A DNA stretch of 64,000 nt, taken from the NCBI GenBank assembly GCA_963691705.1, contig OY829537.1:53544304-53608303 (forward strand), written 5' to 3'. The notes beneath the pieces were generated by a model, which was not told the origin of the DNA, searched no databases, and saw only the letters and a program-made list of their open reading frames with translations. Shown in pieces: positions 21,701 to 31,338 of the stretch. How positions within the stretch are numbered: position 1 is the first letter of the stretch; each line of letters begins with the position of its first letter. The stretch is from Viola odorata (lineage: Eukaryota > Streptophyta > Magnoliopsida > Malpighiales > Violaceae). Made by a program: the position numbers and the translations under genes.

Positions 21701-22300
21701 AGTTCTGGGAACAGTAATAAAAGGTTAGAAATGTCAAGTTGAAACACTGCTTCCTCAATCTCGTCACGAACTACCATTCTTTCCTCCAATTCACCCAATT
21801 TATTGTAATCAACACTCCTGCTGAGAACATACTCTAAAGGATCAGTAAATTCAAGTTCATGAATATCTTCATCATCAGGATCAATTACATCCACAAAATT
21901 CAAAGAATTTATGTCATTAGGGAATCGCATAGCTTCATACATGTTGAAAGTAATGATCTCACCATCAAACTCTAAAGTTAAGTATCCATTAAACACATCA
22001 ATCTTCGCCCTGGCTGTTCTTAAAAAGGGTCTGCCTAACAATATTTCAGTTGATTTAGAGGTGTGATCATTTTCCATGTCAATAACATAAAAATCAGCAG
22101 GGAATACAAGATTATCAAGCTGTACTAACACACCTTTAATCACCCCTACAGGGTAAATAATAGACCTGTCAGCTAATTGAATGACTAGTCTAGTTTCTTG
22201 CAATTCACCGATTTTCAAGCTTTTAAACAAGGTTAAAGACAAAACATTTATTCCTGCACCTAAATCACATAGTGTTTTTTCAATAACCTGATCCCCGATC
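18751..22300 (-). pseudogene. Athila pol: protease, RT, RNase H, integrase (broken)
   Basis: Read leftward: protease around 22260-21900 with the DLGAGIN active-site block and ILLGRPFL; RT at 21397-20500 with CIDYRKLN, the catalytic FMDDLL (frameshift just after it near 20890) and RSFLGHVSFYRRFI; RNase H at 20566-20240 with CDASNNAVGAVLGQ and TTEKELFAI; integrase at 20255-19308 with a zinc-binding CIKCSNC, catalytic [16 protein letters not shown] and QAEVSN; and an integrase C-terminal part at 19212-18751 (SRWDGPYVV, GHRLKPFYEGF). Frameshifts near 21500, 20890, 20500, 20250 and 19290 break the polyprotein, but all catalytic residues are still visible. Confidence 0.88.
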
Positions 22301-22329
22301 TTACAAGGGATTACAAACGTTCCCCCATC

Positions 22330-24240
22330 CTTACACTTATTCGGTAATTTCTTCTGAAAATGGCGGAGACGTTTTCGTTTAGGTTGATCCTTTCTAATCC
22401 TGCAAGCTTTTTCCTATTAGTGCACAATTCTTTTAAAAATTTAGCATATTTTGGAACTTGAGCAATCATATCGAGTAAAGGAATATTAATTGCTACTTTC
22501 CAAAAAATGTCAAGAATAGCCTTATCGTCCCTTACCTTCTTGGCCTTTTCAGACCTATCTGGAAAGGGAGGAAGTATTACCTATTGTTCCTTCTTTACCT
22601 ATGGCTCTGGAATGGGATCGATCTTGGCTGGATTTTCAATTGCGACTTCAGCTTCTGGTTCCAGATCTGCTGGCGGTGGGACTGCTTTTGGCCTCTTTCC
22701 CAGGTCTGGAAAAGAGTCGTTTTTGTCAGAAATTTGTACTCCGCTCCTCAATGTTATGGAACTGACATTATGCTTCGGGTTATCAATCTTAGTGGATGGT
22801 AACCGTCCTCCCTGCTCTTGTTTACTGAGTTTCATCTCCCCTATCTCCCTTTGTAAGGTAGCAATGCTGGCTTGAGTTGATTGCATAAACTGTTTGAGCA
22901 TGTCCTCCATTGGGACTCCAATGAGCAGTAGGGGCTGTTGTGGGGCTGGATGTTGTGGTACATTGGGTCTAGGGACGAAGTTTTGTAGGTTCATAGGTGG
23001 TGGTTGGTGCTGGGCGTGGTATTGGTTTGGTTGATGAACCACGACATTAGAGTTTGTGTTCTCTTTCCATCCTGGGTTATTGTTGTACTGATTTTAGCTG
23101 AACCTAGGCTTGTGAGGTAGGTATCTACCATATTGCTTCTAGTATTGCATTACAGCACTAACTTCTTCAGGTGTCCCATTGGTCAAGACACAATGATCTA
23201 AATGGTGTCCTTGCTGGCCGCATACACCACATGTCATGGTCGGTTGTGCCTGATGTACTTGTACCTATGATTGCCCTGCGTAGAGAGTATCAAAACGATT
23301 AGAAAGTTCATCTAATTTTTGTTCAATTGCAGATACATTACCAGTGGGTGTTTCTCTGTCTCCGGAACCATTTTGATAGCAGTTCTCGGCCAAGGTTTGC
23401 ATCAAATCATTCGCTCTTGTCAGCATACAATCCTGCAGTGCGCCTCCAGCTGCTCCATCTGGCATTAATTTATCTCTGATACACATCCCGTCGTAGAAGT
23501 ATTGCACGAGGTTGTAGGGAGAGACGTTATGGTTCGGGCATATCTCCTGCAAATCCTTATACCTCTGATAATACTCCCCAAAATCCTCATTTGGCAACTG
23601 GTGAATGGACACAATACTTGTTGAGAAAGGTACTCAACATCTGTTGTCATGTATTAATGGAATTATGTGGTAAGCCAAGGAACCAAGTCCTAGCTTTGTC
23701 TTCTAAGGTCCATGGGAAGGCTCAGAGTTTTGCTCGGTTAATGTCTACTCGAGGTGGTTTGTGGGTATCACATTCCTAGTGGAGGTTTTGGAGGTATTTG
23801 AAGGGGTTTTCGCTTAGTAATCCGTAGAACTTCTTCGGGTTATGGATAGTGTTTGGCTTAAGGTTCCAATCATGTTCTATGGGTGGGTATTGGACATAGA
23901 AGTATGTATCCGGTGGTGGTCCTTCATTGTTGCGATGCCTAAAGGTTTGTTCTACTGGAGGAGGAGGTGGTAGTGGCTGGTCGCCTCCAGGGGGTCCATA
24001 ATTGGTTCGAAAAGTGCATTTTCTCTAACTGCGGCAGAGAAGCTCTCTCCCAGGTCTGGGAAAGAGTCGGGTTGTGGTGTCTAGAATGAACTGTCTTCCA
24101 ATTTGGTTCTACAAAAATAGCTCTGTCTTTCTGCCCGCTGTTTTTTGTACTGCGTTTCTGTCCTTGTTAACTCTAGGTTGTATGGGAGTAATTCTGAGCG
24201 AGAAGATCTAGTCATAAAACAGATAAATCAAATTAGTACC
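22330..24240 (-). pseudogene. Athila gag remnant with CCHC zinc knuckle
   Basis: Fragments in several frames: 23265-23612 (NEDFGEYYQRYKDL, CPNHNVSPYNLVQYFYDG, typical of the Athila gag core), a CGVCGQQGHHLDHC knuckle at about 23202-23243, and a Pro/Gln-rich C-terminal region at 22599-23042 ending before the protease. The N-terminal part (23650-24240) is degenerate. Intact gag would form the particle and bind RNA; this copy cannot. Confidence 0.75.
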
Positions 24241-24249
24241 GATTAAAAT

Positions 24250-24266
24250 CCCCGGCAATGGCGCCA
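24250..24266 (-). other. Primer-binding site of the Athila element
   Basis: On the minus strand, five bases after the 5' LTR, the sequence reads TGGCGCCATTGCCGGGG. This is the tRNA-Asp-type primer site characteristic of Athila elements, with one mismatch to the usual TGGCGCCGTTGCCGGGG. Confidence 0.9.
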
Positions 24267-24271
24267 AAATT

Positions 24272-25607
24272 TGATGGTTTTCGAAACCAACAAAAATAAA
24301 TAGTACGATTCACCATGTACAAATATAAATTAAACTGTAGCAAGTGGTAAAAAGAGATCGTTCCGCAGAGATTTCACGTCTAATTTAATTCATGTTCAAT
24401 AACTAAAATTCATAACAGTGGTAAATATCAATAAAGAGGTTGTCTGTATTGCAATTAATTAACAAATAAAAGAAATAAGAAAAGTAACAGATGAAGGTTG
24501 ATTAAACTCAAGCGACAAGTAATTCCCGGTAAAGACTCTAATCAAACCATGATTCATTCAATTGATCATCGACGCAAATATTTTCAAAACCAATTTTCAT
24601 AGAAAGGCTATAGAAATCAGAGACTCTCTAGATTTCCTGCTCTCCACCTATTCAAAATTAACAAAGAGACTCTCTATAGAATTAAATTAAGTGATTGACG
24701 AACACACATGGAGAGACCTTTCACAAACCTAGGAGAGAGACACTCTACTCCTATAAGTAAGACTACTCTTTTTCTAATCAACTCGCAAAGCAATTAGTTG
24801 CCTTCAGATTCATGATAATATGGACTCCAAAATTACCAAGAAAGACTGTAACTAAACATGCTTAATTCTAAATTGATCAAGTTTAAAACAAACACGAATA
24901 GTTTTGACCGTAAATCAAAAAGAGTAGAGATACGAAAATTGGAATTTAATAAGCACAGATTTGATCTCACAAGAGAAGAATCATGGCTCAAATAGCCTTA
25001 CCAGGAATTAAATAAATTAGCTACGATAAGACATAATTAAACCAACAAATAATTATGCATCAATTAAATCAAGAAGGAATGAAGAAAAGAAGAGTATTGA
25101 ATAAAATCCAATCTGAAAAACAGTAGCATAATCAGTGTTCAGGAAGAAGAGAGTGCTAACCTCTTCTGTCCAATAGGGTTTAAACAAAAATCCTATTCCA
25201 ACTACAATCCTACAAAATAGGATTAATCTAATTTCAAAATAAAATGTTTTAATATTCTTAAAAGAAATTCTAATGGGATTTGCAAAAAGGATTTTCTTTA
25301 GGGATGACGGTTGCGTAAGGAACACGTTCCTATCATGGGCTCACGTTTTGTCAAGGCCCAGCAGCAGCAAATGCAAGACATCTTTTCTTTTAAGTCCAAG
25401 CTGAATTTATTTGGCGCATTGATCTGCTCATCTCTGTAAGTACAACCATTTTAAGTTCTTTTCATGGCTTTTCTTTCCCGTTTCTTCTATTTGGTTCCTA
25501 GATCCTTGATCTACAAAAACGGAGAGAAGAACATCACTAGCAGTAGTAATAAGCATCGAAATAAGCTGGATTGAACGCATAAAAATCAACATGAATGCAT
25601 TCAATCA
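24272..25607 (-). repeat. 5' LTR of the Athila element
   Basis: 1336 bp with the same termini as 13890-15186. It is followed on the minus strand by the primer-binding site. Two indels (82 bp and 43 bp) and scattered substitutions separate it from the 3' LTR. Confidence 0.92.
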
Positions 25608-27287
25608 TAGAACTCCTGACATTTCTGACAGGTTCGTACAAAGTTATTGCAATCCCTGCGAATGGTAGGCCAATAAAATCCTGACCTAAAGACTTGCGCG
25701 GCCAAGGTACCGCCAGACACATGCATACCGCATATTCCTTCGTGAATTTCTCGTAGAGTGTGGAGGCCCTCTTGTTCCGTTATGCACTTGGCCGCTGGAT
25801 GAGAGAAACATCTCCGAACCAGCTCCCCATCGTAATATGTGCATCTTGCTGCCTGCTTCAACACTTTTTTATTTTCGGGGTTATCTTCGGGCAATTCCTT
25901 ATTCTTCAAGTATTTTATTACAGGGATTCGCCAGTCATATTCAATTTCTTCGATACAGAGCGACACTTGTTCCTCCATGAAGGAAGGCACAAATATTTCT
26001 TCAAAATACACGTCCGCGGGTATAGATGTTTCCGGGCTGGCTGTAATTTTGGCGAGATTGTCTGCTTTAGCGTTATTCTCTCGAGGGAGGTGCTCAATGC
26101 TGACTTGTATGCCCTTTTTTTCTTATTTCCATCAACTCGTGTTTCACTTTAGAGAGATATTGAATCATGATGGGTTCTCAAGCTTGAGAACTGCCCAAGA
26201 CTTGGTCTATCACTAGCTTGGAATCGCCGTATATCTTTAGTCGCAAGTCTCCCATCACTCCGGCGTCATGTATGGCTTTCGTGGATAGATTTTTTCCTAT
26301 TCTGAGCCCGGCCAACAACACCTCATATTTTGCCGCGTTATTGGATAATGGCTGCAGGATCTTGATGGTGTATCGTATCTGTATGCCTAGTGGTCTGGTT
26401 ACTAGGATTCCGGCCCCAGCTATTTCTTGATTTTTGGCTCCGTCCACGAGGACAACCCACAAGTCGGTGTAGGTTTCAGGGAATGGGAAATCCACGTCAT
26501 CTCTTTCTTCCTTGGGTAAGTTCGTCAATGGGTCCTACGTGAACGTGCACTCGGCTATAAAATTTGCTAGGACTTGGGCTTTAATGGATGGTCGGGCTTT
26601 ATACTGTAGCCCAAACTGCTTGAATTCAATGGCCCAAATCAGCATTCTTCCTAAGGACTCAGGTTTTCTGAAGATCCTTTTTAGGGGTTGGTCCGTGAGC
26701 ACGATGACGGGGTGGGCTTGGAAATATCGGTCCATTTTGTGAGTGGCCTGTATCAGCGCAAACGCTATTTTTTCTATGCGAGCATACCACAGCTCGGCAT
26801 CTTTCAAAACGTGGCTGACAAAATACACTTGGTGGTGGACGTGGTTGTCGTCTCCTACAAGGACGACACTGACCACTTCATCAGCCAGACCAAGGTATAG
26901 GTACAGAGTATCCCCCGGCTCAGGTCATGTCAACACCAGGTCGGATGAGAGATAAACTTCCAGGCTTGTAAACATTTCTTCGCATTCTTCTATCCAGCCA
27001 AAAGGAGCCTTTTTGCGTATAACCTTGAAGAAGGGCAAGCATCTCTCGCCTTACTTAGAAATAAACCGCCCTAGGGTGATAATGCGCCCTGTAAGCTTTT
27101 GCACTTCTTTGACAGTTCGGGGGGATATCATGTCGTGAATGGCTTTGACCTTCGAGGGATTAGGCTGGATGCCTATTTGGCTAACCACGTAACCTAAGAA
27201 TTTTCCCGTTTGAAATGCAAACATGCATTTACAGGGGTTCAATTTCATTTGGTGCTCTCTCATCACGTCCAAAACCTCTTTCAAGTC
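25608..27287 (-). pseudogene. Tat A pol: RT C-terminal part, RNase H, second RNase H, integrase zinc domain
   Basis: 27051-27287 encodes the RT palm end and thumb (KCMFAFQTGKFLGYVVSQ, LTGRIITLGRFISK). 26535-26876 is the first RNase H (VYFVSHVLKDAE, VLTDQPLKRIF). 26178-26528 is a second RNase H with VDGAKNQEIAGAG, where the conserved Glu of the NNAAEYE block has become Lys (NNAAKYE). A dual RNase H is an established Tat-lineage trait. 25601-26011 is the integrase HHCC-type region (HTLREIHEG, CQKCQEF), interrupted at 25607 by Athila. Frameshifts separate the pieces. Homologous to Tat B 46470-48165. Confidence 0.85.
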
Positions 27288-28179
27288 TGATACGATCCTA
27301 GTTGCGTAGGATGCGTAACGAGTACTTTTTGATCTAGTTCGAAGGATTGGATTTTCGGAATGCGGAATAATTAACTCTCTTGAGCGTTTGACCCTACTAA
27401 TAACCTGTACTAGCCAACCCAAATCAAGCAAGAAAGGTTCTTGACTCGAATCCCTAACCCTGTATTCAACTTGTGAATACTAACCTAGGATGAAACGAAA
27501 CAATAGGGGTTTGAACTCTCTGTCTTTTACTTGCAATTCGACTTAAGCGTTCGGACTTAAGAAGCAACAAGGTTCACACGTGAACAATTGAGAAAATCCT
27601 CTCTGTTTTATTATCAAAATTCGTTGTAGTTACAATGAATAAGGAGGCTCCTTTAAATAGGAAACCCTAATCCTTACAAAAGAAATCCTTTTTCTAATTA
27701 AACTCCTAATTAATTAATTAATTAAATTCAATCTAATCTAACTAATTAATAAGGAAACTAATTATAATAAATCCATAATTAATAAAAGTGGCAAACGTCA
27801 GCCAAAAAGAAGGAAAATCCATTAAATTTCTTTTTGGCGCAAACTGAACTTTCCAGGACGTGATCACGTCGATACAGGGCGTAATCACGCCGCAAATGAA
27901 GCGGAACAGCCTTCATGATTTTGTTCCTGGCATGATCACGTCGAGAGCATGACGTGATCACATCGAAGTTGGGATCAGCTACTGTTTATGGAGTGATCAC
28001 GCCGGGATGGGACGTAATCACGTCCATTCTGCGCAAGGAAATCTCGACGAGCATAACTTTTGATCCATCCGTCTGATTGGGCTGAAACTTGTCCCAAACG
28101 AAAGATAACATCTTGAAGTTTCATATGAGAGGTTGATCGTATGATTCCGATGTCTGTAGCATATTCTGGGATCGTATCA
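27288..28179. repeat. Solo LTR (or TIR element) inserted in Tat A RT
   Basis: 892 bp bounded by perfect 11-bp inverted ends TGATACGATCC and GGATCGTATCA. It interrupts the RT reading frame a dozen codons after YVDDLLVKS-type motif, at a place where Tat B is continuous. No internal coding. It contains six near-palindromic gtgatcac-type motifs at 27857-28025 and an AT-rich middle. TG..CA ends and LTR-like composition favour a solo LTR. No 5-bp target duplication is visible (aagtc against ctagg), which would fit recombination between two elements, or a TIR element. Confidence 0.6.
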
Positions 28180-28394
28180 CTAGGTGATCTTCGAAGCTTC
28201 AACTCTTGACTAGTAAATCGTCCACGTAGGCTTCTACTTTCTTCCCGATTTGTTTCTCGAACACCTTGTTTGCCATGCGCTGGAAAGTTGCTCCAGCATT
28301 TTTCAGCCCGAACGGCATCGTCGTATAGCAGTATGTGGCCTTCGGGGTGATGAAGGCGGTTTTTTCTTTGTCTTCGACGGCAAGTAGTTTTTAC
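28180..28394 (-). pseudogene. Tat A RT fragment containing the catalytic block
   Basis: Minus-strand translation gives CYTTMPFGLKNAGATFQRM and then the catalytic VDDLLVKS, followed by an in-frame TGA and SFEDHL before the solo LTR. The upstream end stops at about 28394 inside the EDKEKTAF block, so RT fingers, protease and gag are missing. It continues after the solo LTR at 27287. Confidence 0.85.
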
Positions 28395-28898
28395 CACTAG
28401 TTCTCTTGCAATTTCGAATGGTATGCTATTGATTTTGGTGTGAATCATTTGATTATTGTAGAAAACAGCCTTGGAGAGGAAAGGAGTAGAAGGAGGAGAA
28501 TTAGGCATGGTCCTAGGCATATTTGGAGCAATCAGATTCTTTGTTGTCTTTCTGGACCAAGACGGTGAAGTCCTCTTTCTTGGCCAAGACAGATTCGATT
28601 GGCCAATCCATCACCTCGAGAAATCTACGGAGCAGACAGTGGATCAAAAGCGCTGGCAGATGATTTTCCTGCCCTGACGATTGGAAGCGTCAATCACGGA
28701 CGGATTGGAGATGCGCCCCGCTGTTTTGATTCGATAAGATTCTTCCGTGAGGATGATAGCAATTCAAATACAATTTAAATTTGATTAGGATTTTATTTTC
28801 TTTAATTCCGCCCTTAGCTATTTTCTAGGAAATATTTACTTTTTAAATTAGTTTAATCTCATCAACTTTTTAAAAAAGTCTTACGATGTTCTGAAGGT
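28395..28898. other. Unassigned stretch between Tat A and the hAT remnant
   Basis: The minus strand is open from 28520 to 28395 and fused to the RT frame. It encodes MPRTMPNSPPSTPFLSKAVF, then a stretch with FEIARELVVK. I do not recognise it. The rest is AT-rich. It could be the 5' part of another element or a captured fragment that replaced the start of Tat A. Confidence 0.4.
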
Positions 28899-29970
28899 AT
28901 GCATAAGGCAAAGTTGGCTATTAAAATGATGTTCATGAATCGAGAAATCTTATACCAACCGTACACAGAGGTCATTGATTACCGTCGGGATAAGTATTTA
29001 AGGAAAAATCTTCACGCAGCTGCTTATTTTCTTAATCCAGCTTTTATGTATAATGAAGATTTTTGCGAGGAGCCACAGGTTGATTTGCTTGCTAATAAGA
29101 GTATTTGTACTCAAGTCATGACAGAAATTAGTTTGGAGAGTTTTAGCCGACAGATGGCTTTTGATTTCGCAAAAACAACATTAGTTTAAATTTATTGTTT
29201 TCAATTTTAGTTAGGATTTGTATCATTGATGTGACTGATTATGTATTTGTTCTCCTTGTAGACGAGAGTGGTGGTACTTATTTGGTACAAGTGCTCCTCT
29301 GCTGCAAAATGTAGCCATTCGGTTTCTTAGCCAAACTGCTTCATCATTTGGATGTGAAAGGGATCGAAGCTTTTTTGAGCGCATTCATACCAAGAGAAGG
29401 AATAGTATAGAGCACCAAAGACTTAGTGATCTTGTCTATGTGAATTATAACCTGCGGTTAAAGTATAGGTTTGGAAAGAACTCATTTTCTTAAATAATGT
29501 TATTGCGTTATTTTAATTTATAAATCTAAGTCATGCTTTAATTCTTTTATTTTTATGTTTTAGGCTCCATGACAAGAAGAGGAGTTGTGATCCTATTGGT
29601 TATGATTGCATTTAGCATACTGATATTTGGGTTGCTGAGGAAGTGGAAAATCTTGAGTTTAATGATGAAGAGGACAATAATGCTATCTACCAAGAAAGTG
29701 GTGAGACTACTAGATGTGTTGGTGGTCAAGGTAAATTTGTAATCACAGAAATTTGTGTGCTATGTTGTATTGTTTGATTTTAGTTGGTTTATACATGCTT
29801 TTTCTTTACTAGATGATGATTTTGGAGTGGATGCTTGTGGAGGAGGATCTGATGTACCTATTTGGAATTGGATTTGGTGATACTTTGGAGTTTGAAGATG
29901 ATGATGATTGATTATTAGGTTGTTAATTGACTTAATTTCGGATCGGATTTTGGATTTGTAATGTAACATG
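28899..29970 (+). pseudogene. hAT-family transposase C-terminal remnant
   Basis: 28899-29189 encodes a hAT transposase segment (LHAAAYFLNPAFMYNEDF). After a probable intron with acceptor at about 29262, the hAT dimerisation domain follows at 29263-29494: REWWYLFGTSAPLLQNVAIR, SQTASSFGCERDRS, RIHTKRRNSIEHQRLSDLVY. A third exon begins after ttatgttttag near 29563 (LHDKKRSCDPIGYDC) and meets a TAG at about 29617; an acidic last piece lies at 29815-29910. The N-terminal BED finger and most of the RNase H-like core are absent and no terminal inverted repeats were found, so it is a decayed fragment of a cut-and-paste transposon. Confidence 0.8.
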
Positions 29971-31338
29971 ATGAGGTTATGTTTACTATCGTATTCAAGG
30001 GCTGTTGCTCAATTTTCATGCAACTCTGCCTTATAGGTACAGCAACCTAGAGAACTGAAGCAAGCTCGCATGCAATGAGTATGAACATGATCACTGTTTC
30101 AAGTTTTCAACAATCTTCATCAGAAATGGAATCAAGAAAGAAAGCATAGCATGTGAAGAAATTAAAGCATCCTAAAGTAGATGCTTATTTCCCAAATTAC
30201 CTTACAGCAGAATAATTACTCATTTCTTATGTTTACCCGTCGATAAAGTTTGCCTAAAATCAATTTTGAGGATCTCTTTATCCTTCCAATGAAAAACTAA
30301 CTTTATTCGAATAAGTTCAGCTATCTAAACTATGTGTGTTGAAAGTGTTTTATTACTCAACCAGCACATCAACTAATGTGAAATAGGGCAGGGCAAGACT
30401 TAGACATTTTAAAACCGAAAATATAAATAAAGTTAGGAAATACCACTAATTAATAATACTCCCGACCCAAATTTTAATAAATAACATTTTGATATCGGAT
30501 ACGGTAATGATTGGTGAGAGTATTTTTAATATTAAATAATTATTTATTTTTTTATATTAAATAAACTGATCAATAAGCGTTCTTCTCTATTTTATATTGA
30601 ATAAATTAATCATAAAATATTTAAAAAATTACAAAATGTTATTTATTTGAAACCAATTTTTTTTAGCCTAAAACGTCATTTAATTTTTTTTAGAAAGAAT
30701 CAAAATTAACACTATTAAAAAAAGAAAAAGAAATACACAAAGCAAATTAATTTAATAATAATAATAATATTACAAAACATTATGCAGTTCAGTAGGTACC
30801 TGAAAGCATAATATCCCACAGCCTGTTAAAGGGAAGAAAAATAGGAACCCAAATAATGACAATGTGATGCTACTACTCAGCTTAAGCTTAAGTCACATGG
30901 AGAACCAAACCCAAAAGTAAGCTGACACCCAACACATGACATTGCCCCCATTTTCCACATGCACATGCTTGCCTCCCTGTCAAACCTTTGATTCCTTCTC
31001 GCATTTCTCAATTTTCAACACACAAATAATTACTCAGTTTTCACTCCAAATTAATCGAACCCAAAAAAAAACCTAAATATTCTTTTTAAAGAAAATACCT
31101 AAAATGTCCCCCCTCCCAAAAACAAAAAAGAAAAATATCACACACAAATCATCTCACAAGTCACAAACCTATATATCTAATTCTTTTGTTGCCTCCCCTA
31201 CCTCCCCTAATACATTTTTATATATTAATTAATTTATACACAACAATTTGGAGTTAGAGGATGAGGTTAAGTATCTATATGCATTTTTAGCATATTATAT
31301 TATATAAATAAATGGTAGTAATTGGAAATGTTGTTTTT
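29971..31338. other. Intergenic sequence downstream of the glycosylase gene
   Basis: AT-rich, with A and T runs and (taa)n near 30756-30770. It would include the 3' UTR of the minus-strand gene ending at 31339. No ORF or RNA gene could be supported. Confidence 0.6.

Larger units (their letters stand above)
13890..25607 (-). mobile_element. Full-length Athila-lineage Ty3/gypsy element inserted in Tat A integrase
   Basis: 11.7-kb minus-strand element with two LTRs (24272-25607 as 5', 13890-15186 as 3'), a tRNA-Asp-type primer site typical of Athila at 24250-24266, gag with a CCHC knuckle, protease (DLGA), RT, RNase H, integrase, and the extra downstream ORF of Athila elements at 16458-18327. 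All ORFs carry frameshifts or stops, so it is not autonomous now. The target duplication is imperfect and LTR copies differ by two large indels plus substitutions, so it is not recent. Confidence 0.93.
3603..28394 (-). mobile_element. Tat-lineage Ty3/gypsy element A, 5'-truncated, with two nested insertions
   Basis: Minus-strand element. From left to right it has its 3' LTR (3603-4091), a plus-strand four-gene antisense cassette (about 4234-11328), a spacer with tandem repeats (12368-12872), then pol read leftward: integrase, RNase H domains and RT. An Athila element splits the integrase (13890-25607) and a solo LTR splits the RT (27288-28179). The element ends abruptly inside RT at about 28394, so gag, protease and 5' LTR are absent. 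Its pol and cassette are close homologues of Tat B (42582-58585), which defines the order and confirms the nesting. Confidence 0.85.

Noticed and set aside
29971..31338. Possible tRNA or small RNA genes in the intergenic region
   Set aside because: No cloverleaf with A/B-box-like sequences or other RNA signature was recognised by eye.
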